Source: Microvirga flocculans ATCC BAA-817 (GTDB lineage: Bacteria; Pseudomonadota; Alphaproteobacteria; Rhizobiales; Beijerinckiaceae). Taken from it: 64,000 nt of DNA. The stretch is from the NCBI RefSeq assembly GCF_000518665.1, contig NZ_JAEA01000013.1, positions 1-64,000 on the forward strand, in the 5' to 3' direction. Of the stretch, positions 41,331-50,047 are shown piece after piece (the first letter of the stretch is position 1; each line of letters opens with the position of its first letter). A program made the position numbers and the translations under genes. Under the pieces are notes generated by a model. That model made no database searches. It saw nothing but the letters and a program-made list of their open reading frames with translations, and was not told the DNA's origin.

Positions 41331-42500
41331 ATGGATGGAGCGGCAGTGCAGGCACGAGGACAAGGATTACCCTGGGAAAGAGGAGATTATGAGCTTCTGA
41401 GGCACCAGGTGCGCCGCTTCGTCGATGAGGAGATCAAACCGCAGGCGGATCGCTGGGAGGAGGACGGATTCATTCCCCGCCCTGTCCTGCGTCGCATGGG
41501 CGAACTCGGCTTTCTGGGAATCCGCTATCCGGCCGAATATGGCGGATCTGCAATGGACGCTGTCGCGTCCGCAGTCTTCGCGGAAGAGCTCGGACGTTCA
41601 AGCTATGGCGGCGTCGCCATCGCGACGTTGGTGCATACCGACATGGCCTCGGTTCATATCTTCCACGATGGAACCCGGGCACAGCGGGCGCGCTGGATGC
41701 CGGGCATCGTCGCAGGCGAGGTCATCACCGCGGTTGCCGTTACAGAGCCCGATGCTGGCTCCGACGTGAAGAGCATCCGTACCCGGGCACGCCGGAACGG
41801 GGATGCCTACATTATCGACGGCGCGAAGGTTTTCATCACGAACGGCGTCCATGCAGACCTCTTCTGCGTGGCCGCCAAGACCGATCCGTCGGCCGGAAGC
41901 CGTGGGATCTCGATGTTTCTCGTCGAGAAGGGCACGCCTGGCTTCAGCGTTGCCCGTGCGCTCGACAAGCACGGCTGGCGTTCTTCCGATACGGCGGAAC
42001 TTGTCTTCGACGGCTGCCGTATCCCAGCCGAGAACATCCTCGGCATGGAAGGTCAAGGCTTCTACTCGATCATGCGCAACTTCGACAACGAGCGCCTCGT
42101 CCTGGGCGCCATGGCGATAGGAGCGGCCCAGGCGGCCATCGAGATGACGCTAGACTGGGTGAAGACCCGTCGCGCTTTCGGGGGTGTCCTATGGGACATG
42201 CAAGCGATCCGGCAACGCCTCGCTATGTTGTCGACGAAGGTGGAGGCTGCACGCCAGTTCGTCTATGCCACCGCATGGCGCATGGCGGCCGGCGAGGATT
42301 GCACGCGCGAGGTTTCCATGGTGAAGGCCTTCTGCGGGGAGCTCGTCAACGAAGTCATGTATGCCTGCGTGCAGTTTCACGGAGGCATGGGCTTCATGCG
42401 GGAGAGCCCGATCGAGCGCATGGCCCGCGACGCCCGCGTCCTGTCGATCGGCGGTGGGGCAACGGAGGTGATGCTGGATCTGGTCGCGTCGATGTCCTGA
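41331..42500 (+). CDS. Acyl-CoA dehydrogenase-like flavoenzyme of the NRPS cluster
   Basis: The 389-residue protein is a full-length acyl-CoA dehydrogenase: helical N-domain, beta-domain with AVAVTEPDAGSDVKSI and AKVFITNG, and a C-domain with RRAFGGVLWDMQAI and QFHGGMGFMRESPIERMARDARV. The MCAD-type catalytic Glu position is Gly (IGGGATEVM); a Glu occurs instead in NERLVLGAM, as in isovaleryl-CoA dehydrogenase. That arrangement is shared with aminoacyl-PCP oxidases such as PltE and RedW. GGTGGGGATC precedes ATG 41331, 131 bp after the NRPS. It may therefore dehydrogenate the PCP-bound aminoacyl group rather than a CoA ester; this is inference. Confidence 0.9.
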   Translation: MDGAAVQARGQGLPWERGDYELLRHQVRRFVDEEIKPQADRWEEDGFIPRPVLRRMGELGFLGIRYPAEYGGSAMDAVASAVFAEELGRSSYGGVAIATLVHTDMASVHIFHDGTRAQRARWMPGIVAGEVITAVAVTEPDAGSDVKSIRTRARRNGDAYIIDGAKVFITNGVHADLFCVAAKTDPSAGSRGISMFLVEKGTPGFSVARALDKHGWRSSDTAELVFDGCRIPAENILGMEGQGFYSIMRNFDNERLVLGAMAIGAAQAAIEMTLDWVKTRRAFGGVLWDMQAIRQRLAMLSTKVEAARQFVYATAWRMAAGEDCTREVSMVKAFCGELVNEVMYACVQFHGGMGFMRESPIERMARDARVLSIGGGATEVMLDLVASMS

Positions 42501-42592
42501 CAAGTTGCAGAATGAAAATGGCGAGGCCGCTTTCCCTGCCTGTTCGAGGTCAGGACGAGAATACGCCCTGCCCTCCTTGGCGAGCAAAGATC

Positions 42593-45500
42593 TCAAAACC
42601 GCCAGACGAAGTTTGCCTTGAGTGCGTGGTCCTGTGCGCGCTTGCCGATCTGGCCCTCATAGGCCACGCCTAGGCTGATCGCCGGGTTCACATGCCAATC
42701 GAGTCCAGCTTCCGCCACCAGCGCATCCCGGTCCACCGGCACGCCGGCTACCGAGAACGCCGCCGTGCCAGCGGCAAAGGTCATCAGCGCCGCTGGCGCA
42801 AAATCGCCATAAGCATGACGCCAGCCGAGCAATCCACGCAGGAACAGCGGTACGTTCTCGACGACCTGCGACTCTGCGCGAAGACCGAGCGTCGTTGTGG
42901 CCAAGCCATAATCCCGAGCAAGACCGTTCAGGGCCGCAATTCCGCCGTTCTCGGCAAATGCGTCCGTGTGAACACGCATGACGGCGGCGCCGACGAAGGG
43001 CTCGAGATGGATGTTCCCCACACCGAGGCGATAACCGATCTCTCCGAACGCCTGCAGGGTCGAGCCGTCATAGGATGACGTCGCCTGATCCTGAAAGCCG
43101 ACAAAGGTGATCCGGCGGGACATGTCGATATCGTGCCCGGCATAGGATGTGCCGAGGCGGACATTGACTGCCCCCCAGCGGGCGGAGCCATAAAGCGCGC
43201 CGAAGACGCTTGCGTTGGAGCCGGAAGACAGCCGGGAATCCACGTCGATATCAGTGCTCGTGAAGCCGCCTGCGACACCGATCCTGTAGCCCTGCTCGAG
43301 GGTCGCATCCGCGCCCAGAATGAAGCCTCCTCTTGAGGCGCTCAACGATCCGGCGTTGCTGTCAGAACGGATCCTGCTCCATGAGCCGAACCCTTCTCCC
43401 CAAAGGGAGAAGACCCGGGAATCGAGAGTCGGATATTGGATGACATCGAGTTGCCGGGCAGGCCCGTCGACAGCATGCGCCACTTGAACGGTGTTCGCCG
43501 GAGTTGCCGACAGGGGCTGGCGCAAACGGGCCAGCAGCGCGCTGCTGACAAGTTCGGCATCCCCGTAAGCACTCGTCACGACGGAAGCATGAGCATCGCC
43601 CGACAGCATGTCCAAGGCTCCGGGCGTGGACGCGAGGCTGTTCTGGAGCAGCGCATCGTAGACCGAATGTCCGATCCCGGACCGTTCGGCGGCAAATGCG
43701 ACGGAAGCCTGGTTGGCGGTCTGGGCTGCATCCGCCACGGATCTGCCGTTATAGCGGAACAGCACCGACAGCTCATCGCCCCAATACGCGATCTCCGGAA
43801 CGAGATAGGCGGATACGCTATTCGTGCGGAAGGCGCCGAACCGTCCCAGAGCGCCTCCGTCGGACGAGAGAATGGTCATGCGTTTGTTGACGGGGGCGGA
43901 GCGATCCATGAGGGATAGTTCCAAGGCTCCACCCGCGAGGAGGGTCCGGCCCGAGACATCCAGCTTGTCATGCTGCCCTTTCCCATTCGCATCGACGCGA
44001 TAGGTCGATCCCTTTCGCAGATCGACATCGCCCTTCACCGTAAGGGTGCCGATCGAGTTCTCCGAGACGCCGCCAGGTTCGATGACGCCGGCCACCGATA
44101 AGGGAGCGTCGATCCGACCGAACCCTCGAAGGGCAGCGTTGGCGTGAACCGCCAGACGCGACCTCACGGACCCGTTGAGGGTGAGGATGCCGCCCAGCAC
44201 ATCGGTTCCGCCCGCATAGGTATTCTCGCCCGTCAGGAGGAGATTGCCCGCCCCCCGCTTGATCAGGCGGCCCGTACCGCGGATGTCGTTGGACCAAGTG
44301 GAGTCATGGCCCTTGGTGTTCACATCGAACACCTGAGCGAAGCCTTCCGCGCCGAGCTCGTAAGGTCCCCTTACGGCTCGCCCGAGATTGAACATGCCGC
44401 GGCCATAGATCTCCGGCGAGCCCATGGGAGTGGCCGTGGTCAGGATCACTTCGATGATCTGGCGAGCCGTCATATAGGGGAAGGCCTGCCGAAGGATAGC
44501 AGCGCCTCCCGAGACGACAGGGGCGGCCATGGATGTACCGGCCTTGAGGCCATAGTCGCTGTAAGGCACGGTCGACAATATCAGCGCCTCCTCCGGAGAC
44601 TGACCCGTGCTCGGACGGTCCCCGCCGGGCGCCGCGATGCACCAGAGGGCGGTGACGCCACACCGGTTGCTGTAGCTGGCGATCTTCCCTCTATTGTTCG
44701 TTGCGACAACCGCAATGAGCGTGCCGTACAGGTCCGACATGTCGACCTCATCGAGATCGGGATCGTTCATGTCGGCGAGCTTGTAGGTTTTCGGGTTCGT
44801 GTAATCCGAGGCATCCAAGAGGAAGCTGTATATGCCCTTCCTGTGATTTTCCGGCCGGATGTAGGGAAACATCGAGATGCCGGAAGGATGCGATGCACCG
44901 ATAGGCTGCTCCTCGTATTCGTTTCCTGCTGCGAATACCATGACCACGTCATGCTTCGCGGCCGTCTTAACCGCGTTGTATTCGGCTTCGAGACCGCGCA
45001 GATCGACGATCTGGTTGGGCCAAACCACCCAGTTGGGATTATCGACCCGCTGGCCCCGATCGTTCGTGATCTGCTTTGGAGGAAAAGCATTGGGGCCATA
45101 ACTGCCGTTGACGACCTGAGCCCCGTTTCGGGCGGCATGGATCAGCCCGAGATTGGGCGGATACTTGCCCCACGCATTCAGAACGTAGTTGGTTCTCAGG
45201 ACCATGAGCGTCGAGTCCGGCGCGACGCCCATGATGCCCTTGCCGTCATGGGCGGCCCCGATAATGCCCGAAACATGAGTGCCGTGGCTGATGACCTTCC
45301 CATCGGGGCCCGTGTCGCTCAGGTCATGAGGATCCGTTCCGACGGCATAGGAGTATGAAAGCGGGGAGATGCGGCCTGCGAATTCCGGGTGCTCGAAATC
45401 GATGCCGGAATCGACAACGGCCACGGTGATTCCCTTGCCCGTATAGCCCATGGCAAATGCGTCGGAGGCATGGATGCCGTCCAGAAACCAGGAGCGACGG

Positions 45501-45787
45501 TATTCATCCGTCTCGGCGAAGGATGTGCTTGAGGCTGGTGTGAGGGATCCTGCCCTCGTCGAGACATCGCTGGCGAGAACCTTCGATGTCGGCTGCCACG
45601 GAAATTGATGACCGGAAAAGCCGAAGCGGCTGCTCACGAATGTCGGAACCTCGTTCGCCGCGACGCTCGCCGCGCTCCAGCAAAGAGAGGCCAAAGCGGT
45701 GCCGGCCAGGAGAGAGAGCCGGACGATCTGTCTGCGAACCGGACCGGTTTGTTGCGCTGGCGCGCGATATCGTTTCGCGGAAGTCAT
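42593..45787 (-). CDS. Subtilase-type (S8) autotransporter serine protease
   Basis: The 1064-residue protein has an extended signal peptide (MTSAKRYR...LLAGTALASLCWSAASVAA). An S8 protease domain follows with Asp in VVDSGID at about 125, His in HGTHVSGI at about 168 and Ser in GTSMAAPVVSGGA at about 419. A short beta-helical stalk then comes (RLIKRGAGNLLLTGENTYAGGT, the autotransporter strand repeat). The last 280 residues are a beta-barrel ending in aromatic WRF. ATG 45787 is chosen for the GGGGG upstream and the signal peptide; the frame is open much further upstream without one. The protease is probably displayed on the surface. It is convergent with the dehydrogenase gene and is not obviously part of that cluster. 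Confidence 0.92.
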   Translation of the reverse strand: MTSAKRYRAPAQQTGPVRRQIVRLSLLAGTALASLCWSAASVAANEVPTFVSSRFGFSGHQFPWQPTSKVLASDVSTRAGSLTPASSTSFAETDEYRRSWFLDGIHASDAFAMGYTGKGITVAVVDSGIDFEHPEFAGRISPLSYSYAVGTDPHDLSDTGPDGKVISHGTHVSGIIGAAHDGKGIMGVAPDSTLMVLRTNYVLNAWGKYPPNLGLIHAARNGAQVVNGSYGPNAFPPKQITNDRGQRVDNPNWVVWPNQIVDLRGLEAEYNAVKTAAKHDVVMVFAAGNEYEEQPIGASHPSGISMFPYIRPENHRKGIYSFLLDASDYTNPKTYKLADMNDPDLDEVDMSDLYGTLIAVVATNNRGKIASYSNRCGVTALWCIAAPGGDRPSTGQSPEEALILSTVPYSDYGLKAGTSMAAPVVSGGAAILRQAFPYMTARQIIEVILTTATPMGSPEIYGRGMFNLGRAVRGPYELGAEGFAQVFDVNTKGHDSTWSNDIRGTGRLIKRGAGNLLLTGENTYAGGTDVLGGILTLNGSVRSRLAVHANAALRGFGRIDAPLSVAGVIEPGGVSENSIGTLTVKGDVDLRKGSTYRVDANGKGQHDKLDVSGRTLLAGGALELSLMDRSAPVNKRMTILSSDGGALGRFGAFRTNSVSAYLVPEIAYWGDELSVLFRYNGRSVADAAQTANQASVAFAAERSGIGHSVYDALLQNSLASTPGALDMLSGDAHASVVTSAYGDAELVSSALLARLRQPLSATPANTVQVAHAVDGPARQLDVIQYPTLDSRVFSLWGEGFGSWSRIRSDSNAGSLSASRGGFILGADATLEQGYRIGVAGGFTSTDIDVDSRLSSGSNASVFGALYGSARWGAVNVRLGTSYAGHDIDMSRRITFVGFQDQATSSYDGSTLQAFGEIGYRLGVGNIHLEPFVGAAVMRVHTDAFAENGGIAALNGLARDYGLATTTLGLRAESQVVENVPLFLRGLLGWRHAYGDFAPAALMTFAAGTAAFSVAGVPVDRDALVAEAGLDWHVNPAISLGVAYEGQIGKRAQDHALKANFVWRF

Positions 45788-45990
45788 CCTGGTTGCCCCC
45801 ATCAGCATCGGGCCATCGCATCGGCCCTTCGTCGTCGGGAGCCACACTAAGAAAAGATTCACCTGCGTCCAGGCAGAAAGGCTAAGATCAGCGCGCGATT
45901 TAGCTTGTGTTACTTTACGGCAACGGCGGCTTTTGACTGTACCGCAACGATTCAGATTTTGCCTCCAGACACTTGCCGCAAAATACGACG

Positions 45991-46884
45991 TCAGGCTGAA
46001 CGGATCTCCGCCAGGAGCCATCTGTGGAAGACCTGCAGCCCCGCACGCATCGGCCAATCCTCGGGGGTCGTGAACCAGTAGGCATGGCGGCTTTTGAAAC
46101 CAAGACCTGCCGGGTTCAAAAGACGCCCGGTCTCGAGTTCTTCCTGAACAAGCCGCCGAGGAACGAGAGCAAGTCCCTGCCCGGAGATCGCGGCCCTGAT
46201 GACCAGAGAGTAGAAACCGAACCGCACCGTGCGGAACGGGGTCAGGTCGTCGAGGCCATGCGCGGCGGCAAACTCGCTCCATCGCAACGGGGTCTGGAAA
46301 TGATCCAGCACTGTATATCGTCTCACATCCTGCGCCGTCTGAATGCCTCCCAGCCGCGAGAGAAGCGAGGGCGCGCCCACGAGGGCGACATTCCGTCCGA
46401 AGAGATAGTCAGCCCTGTATCCTGGCCAATACCCCTCCCCGAAGCGGAAAATGCCGTCGGTTGCCTCGGTGGTGTCGGCGGTCACGAAACTCGTGAACTG
46501 GACGTCGATGCCAGGGTGAAGTTCCGTAAACCTGGAAAAGCGCGGCACGAGCCATCGGTCTCCAACGATCGGAAGCACATGGAGGCGAACCGACCAAGGC
46601 GATTCCTTCAACGCAGAAATCTGCGCGCCTGCGCTTTCGAGCTCCGCAAGAGCGAGACGGGCGTGCCTGATGTAAATCCTTCCGGCCTCGGTCTGGGTCA
46701 GGCCGCGGTTTCCGCGTGTGAATAGCGCTGCGCCGAGCGTCTCCTCCAGTGCCCGCAGGTGCTTGCTGACCGCGCTCTGAGTCAGGTTGACAGCTTCTGC
46801 CGCCCCTGAGGCCGTGCCATGCTCGGCGATGGCGAGAAGCACTCTGAGAGACGTCAGAGAACTGGGGAGACGATGAATGCTCAT
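45991..46884 (-). CDS. LysR-type regulator (GcvA-like)
   Basis: The 297-residue protein has the winged helix LTSLRVLLAIAEHGTASGAAEAVNLTQSAVSKHLRALEE at about 9-50, and an effector domain typical of the GcvA/AmpR branch (FTELHPGIDVQFTS; FRFGEGYWPGY; LVIRAAISGQGLALVPRRLVQEEL). It lies 204 bp upstream of the autotransporter on the same strand, with no gene between, and may control it or a target elsewhere; there is no divergent partner close by. Confidence 0.9.
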   Translation of the reverse strand: MSIHRLPSSLTSLRVLLAIAEHGTASGAAEAVNLTQSAVSKHLRALEETLGAALFTRGNRGLTQTEAGRIYIRHARLALAELESAGAQISALKESPWSVRLHVLPIVGDRWLVPRFSRFTELHPGIDVQFTSFVTADTTEATDGIFRFGEGYWPGYRADYLFGRNVALVGAPSLLSRLGGIQTAQDVRRYTVLDHFQTPLRWSEFAAAHGLDDLTPFRTVRFGFYSLVIRAAISGQGLALVPRRLVQEELETGRLLNPAGLGFKSRHAYWFTTPEDWPMRAGLQVFHRWLLAEIRSA

Positions 46885-47031
46885 AGGAGGCGGGTTTCGC
46901 TGAGCCGGATTGGAACAGAAAGCCTTGACTGATTTCTTAAAGAAAAAATATGCCCGGATCGGAGAGATATGGGCATCTTCACTCGAAATCAGGCGGAGAA
47001 CCGGATGACAACGGCTCTCCGCCTATGTTTT
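46885..47031. other. Spacer upstream of the LysR gene
   Basis: The stretch is short and partly AT-rich, and no gene or strong hairpin is visible. It probably carries the promoter of the LysR gene. Confidence 0.3.
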
Positions 47032-47588
47032 TCAGCGGGAATTGTGCCCTTCGGTTCGCGCCGGAGCCGTTAGCCCCGACAAGTCGTCCCAGACATAAGC
47101 GAAATTCTCTGAGCGCCATACGGGACCTGGATCGGTATAGCACCCTATTCTGCGCCCGTTCACGAATTCATAGAATGCAATGCCGGATCGTTTCCGAGGA
47201 CAACGCCTATACCCAGTCCGGTTGAACCAGAGTTCATGATGGAACGTGCTAGCGTCGTCAGTAATTTTCGTCCGATCCCCATTCGCTTGAACGCGCCGTC
47301 GACATAGAGGAACTTCACCTCGGATCGATCCTTAAAAATATCGTGGGACGGCGCCCCGGCAACACCGAAACCTGCCAATTGTCCATTCGCTTCGGCAAGC
47401 AATATCGTCAGGTTGTGCTTCTCAGGGACGAGAATGTCCTGCCAGCGTGACAGACGTACCGCTTCCGTCAGCACATTGTAGGCTTCCTCCGGAGCGAGAC
47501 TACGATAGGTTTCGCGCCATATGCGGTAATGCAGTCGAGCGATGGCCTGCACATCGGCTCTTTCTGCGCGACGGATGCTGATTGCCAT
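47032..47588 (-). pseudogene. GNAT acetyltransferase gene broken by a frameshift
   Basis: From ATG 47588 (GGAAGGTG upstream) a GNAT-type N-acetyltransferase reads in frame to GIGVVLGNDPALH and then stops after four more codons at 47160. In a neighbouring frame the missing C-terminus continues without interruption: AFYEFVNGRRIGCYTDPGPVWRSENFAYVWDDL to a stop at 47032. A single-base deletion near 47170 accounts for this. The acetyl-CoA loop (FKRMGIGRKLL) is intact. A sequencing error would give the same picture. Confidence 0.8.
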
Positions 47589-47633
47589 CCCGCACCTTCC
47601 AGGTTTGAGTCACTTGACGAGAACTTTTCGATA

Positions 47634-48029
47634 TCAAGGTTCTTCCTGTCCTGCACGTAACTTTGCTAAGAACCCGTGCGGATCCATCAGCCGCTTTGTT
47701 GCAAGTTCGATTCCTGCGCCGAGAGCGATACCGAGGAGCGCCCCGACAGCCTTGATGAGGCCATCGGGGACACGGCCATGCCGTCCTGGGGTTAGATACT
47801 GGAGACCTTCCAACACCATAGCCACTCCCAGCAGGAGCACGGCACTCTGCAGGCGATGCTGGGGGTAACCTATGCAAAAGAGCCCGCCTATGACCAGAAA
47901 GGCGGCAAACCGCTCCCAATCCGCAGGTGCCGCTGTAACCGGCCTGAATTCGATAGGCGCGAGAGTGAAGATGGCGATGGAAAAGACAAGAAGCCAGGCA
48001 AGCCACCGGGAAACCGATCGAATGCTCAT
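47634..48029 (-). CDS. VanZ-like membrane protein
   Basis: The 131-residue protein has four hydrophobic helices (LAWLLVFSIAIFTLAP, FAAFLVIGGLFCIGY, AVLLLGVAMVLEGLQY and ALLGIALGAGIELA). The conserved VanZ-like Glu lies in VLEGLQYLTPGRHGRVPDGLIKAVGA. ATG 48029 is used because GAAGGGG lies 6 nt upstream. Such proteins in alphaproteobacteria lie beside exopolysaccharide genes and their biochemical role is unknown; here the surface-polysaccharide region begins just to the right. Confidence 0.8.
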   Translation of the reverse strand: MSIRSVSRWLAWLLVFSIAIFTLAPIEFRPVTAAPADWERFAAFLVIGGLFCIGYPQHRLQSAVLLLGVAMVLEGLQYLTPGRHGRVPDGLIKAVGALLGIALGAGIELATKRLMDPHGFLAKLRAGQEEP

Positions 48030-48233
48030 AACGTGCCCCTTCAATGTTGAAGCGAATCAACATGGCAAGTTCGCCAATGCCTTTCCCTTCGCTCATCCTG
48101 CTACAGAGCTGCGCAGACCCTCGTCCTCATAAAGGATAGCATAAATGTCTTTGGCTTTAGAGGCGATCGCTCGAAAGAGCTGAGAGGCCTCGTCCGTCAC
48201 TGTCGAGACATTGCTTCCTGTTGGCTGGGTATT

Positions 48234-48271
48234 GTTTAAAAAAAAGCGGCCCCGGGTTGCCGGGGCCGCTT
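48234..48271 (-). terminator. Rho-independent terminator of the beta-helix RTX gene
   Basis: On the minus strand AAGCGGCCCCGG-CAAC-CCGGGGCCGCTT is a perfect 12-bp stem with a four-base loop and is followed by a run of T. It starts 24 bp after the stop of the gene at 48296-50047. Confidence 0.92.
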
Positions 48272-48295
48272 GTCTGCTCTTACGTGCGCTCGCGA

Positions 48296-50047
48296 TCAGA
48301 TGACGAGGAAGTCGGCTGCCGTGAGCTTGGCATGGTTCTCGATCACGGCGAACTTCACCGCCGCCGTCGAGCCCGTGCCGTCGGCATCGTAATACAGGGC
48401 GCCCGACTTGCTGTCGTAGATGATGCGGTCGTTGGCATCCAAAGCCTTGGTGCCGGTGACGAAGGCGCTCGCCGCGAGGCTGCCCCACTTGAGCTTGGTG
48501 AAGACCGAGTCGTTGAGACGGATCGTGTCGTCGGCCGGGTTGAAGTCGACGATGAAATCCACATTCGAGAAGCCCAACTTGGTGTCGAAGGTGAAGGCAT
48601 CCTTGCCCGCACCGCCGATCAGCACGTCGCTGCCGCCCTTGCCCCAGATCTTGTCGTTGCCGCTCTTGGCGTCGATCAGGTCGTTGCCGGAACTGCCAGT
48701 CAGGCTGTTGGCCGCGCTCGTGCCGGTCACCGTCTTGGTGGTCGCAGGACGTCCTGAGGTCGAGGGCGGCGTCGTGGTGCCCGTTTCAGCCACGTCCGCA
48801 ACCTGGAAAGTCACGACACCGGTATCGGAATCGCCGTCGGCGTCCTTGACGGTGTAGGTGAAGCTGTCCGAGCCGAAGAAGTTGCTCTTGGGGGTGTAGA
48901 CGAAGGAGCCGTCGGCACTAAGCTTCACGCTGCCGCCCTGGGCGGTGGCGAAGGTGCCGGCGACAGCGGCCTTGCCGCCATCGGCGGCGACGTCGTTGGC
49001 GAGCACGCCCTTGGAGGCGCTCACCGTCAGCACCGTGTCCTCCGTCGCGGCGTAGCCGTCGTCCATGGCGGTCACGGGATGGTCCTGCGCGTCCGGCGTC
49101 GGAGTGGGCGTGGGCGTTGACGTTGTCGGCCTGGTGACAGGATTACTGGACACCGTGTTAGGCGCGATCGTGGAATTAATCAGGCCGGTATTGGCACCAT
49201 AGGTGCTGTAGTGAACGGTTCCAACGCCGCCCAGGACGTTGTTGGTGATGACAAGTCCGGAAGACGGCAACTGCCGATCACCGAATTCGTTGGCAATCTC
49301 AATGCCTGTGGCAGGCTTCCCGTTACGGTAAAAGTTGGTGTCGTAAGTGTGAGACACCATATTGTACTGCACGACGGCGTCTTGAGCGTTGTCGAGGTAG
49401 ATACCGACGCTGTAGCTGTCATAAACGGTGTTGCCGCTGATCTTTGCGCCTTTGGTGAACATGGCGCCAATGCCTTCACCGTAATTGTCGTAGACATTGT
49501 TGTTGCGGATGATGCTGCCGTCCGACTTGTCCAAGCTGATGCCCTGGGCCCAACCGCCGGACCAGGTACGGCTGCTGTTCTCAAGAACGTTGTGCCAAAC
49601 CTCGTTGCCTTCGATCAGGTTGTTATAGGAATTTCCGACCGCAGATCCGCCAGCCCAAATGGCAGCCCGGAAGCTGTCGTGAACATTGTTGTCCAGGACT
49701 TTGGTGTCATGCGTATCCCAGAGGGTGATGCCGGCGCGCTTCGCGTTGCGCACTTCAAAACCCTGGAACGTCACGTAATCGCCGGTGATCGTGACAAGGT
49801 TGGAGCCGGATGCGGTCTGGCTGCCATCGATGATCACATGCTCACCCGAAACAGGCTTGAAGGTGATCGGAGCAGATGCCGTGCCATTCTTACTGATATT
49901 GACGGTGCCGTTGTAAACACCACCATGCACCAATACCGTGTCACCAGGCTGGGCGAGCTGCGCCGCCTTCGTGATGGTTTTCACCGGACTGGTAGACGTA
50001 CCGGCATTGGAATCGCTACCGGTGGTCGAGACATAAAAAATCGCCAT
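48296..50047 (-). CDS. Secreted right-handed beta-helix protein with cadherin-like and RTX C-terminal domains
   Basis: The 583-residue protein begins directly with a parallel beta-helix (about 1-300; FYVSTTGSDSNAGTSTSPVKTI, then N-x-V-x-D-N repeats such as KVLDNNVHDS and GNTVYDSYSVGIYLDN), the fold of pectate lyases and polysaccharide epimerases. A TP-rich linker leads to a cadherin/VCBS-like domain (about 330-420; VLANDVAADGG, GSDSFTYTVKDADGDSD). A short RTX block follows (GNDLIDAKSGNDKIWGKGGSDVLIGG), then a C-terminal secretion module. There is no signal peptide, as expected for a type I secretion substrate. A polysaccharide lyase, epimerase or adhesin role fits the neighbouring EPS genes. 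Confidence 0.9.
   Translation of the reverse strand: MAIFYVSTTGSDSNAGTSTSPVKTITKAAQLAQPGDTVLVHGGVYNGTVNISKNGTASAPITFKPVSGEHVIIDGSQTASGSNLVTITGDYVTFQGFEVRNAKRAGITLWDTHDTKVLDNNVHDSFRAAIWAGGSAVGNSYNNLIEGNEVWHNVLENSSRTWSGGWAQGISLDKSDGSIIRNNNVYDNYGEGIGAMFTKGAKISGNTVYDSYSVGIYLDNAQDAVVQYNMVSHTYDTNFYRNGKPATGIEIANEFGDRQLPSSGLVITNNVLGGVGTVHYSTYGANTGLINSTIAPNTVSSNPVTRPTTSTPTPTPTPDAQDHPVTAMDDGYAATEDTVLTVSASKGVLANDVAADGGKAAVAGTFATAQGGSVKLSADGSFVYTPKSNFFGSDSFTYTVKDADGDSDTGVVTFQVADVAETGTTTPPSTSGRPATTKTVTGTSAANSLTGSSGNDLIDAKSGNDKIWGKGGSDVLIGGAGKDAFTFDTKLGFSNVDFIVDFNPADDTIRLNDSVFTKLKWGSLAASAFVTGTKALDANDRIIYDSKSGALYYDADGTGSTAAVKFAVIENHAKLTAADFLVI

Noticed and set aside
42593..46282. Autotransporter reading frame extended by 165 codons upstream
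   Set aside because: The extension overlaps the LysR gene end, has no ribosome site and would bury the signal peptide.
48120..48240. 35-codon minus-strand frame (TDEASQLFRAIASKAKD...) between VanZ-like and RTX genes
   Set aside because: The composition looks protein-like, but the only start is a GTG without a ribosome site, and it lies right after a strong terminator.
49084..49140. TP-repeat DNA in the beta-helix gene as a possible CRISPR-like or VNTR array
   Set aside because: It encodes a plain Thr-Pro linker between domains; the units are too short and there are no spacers.
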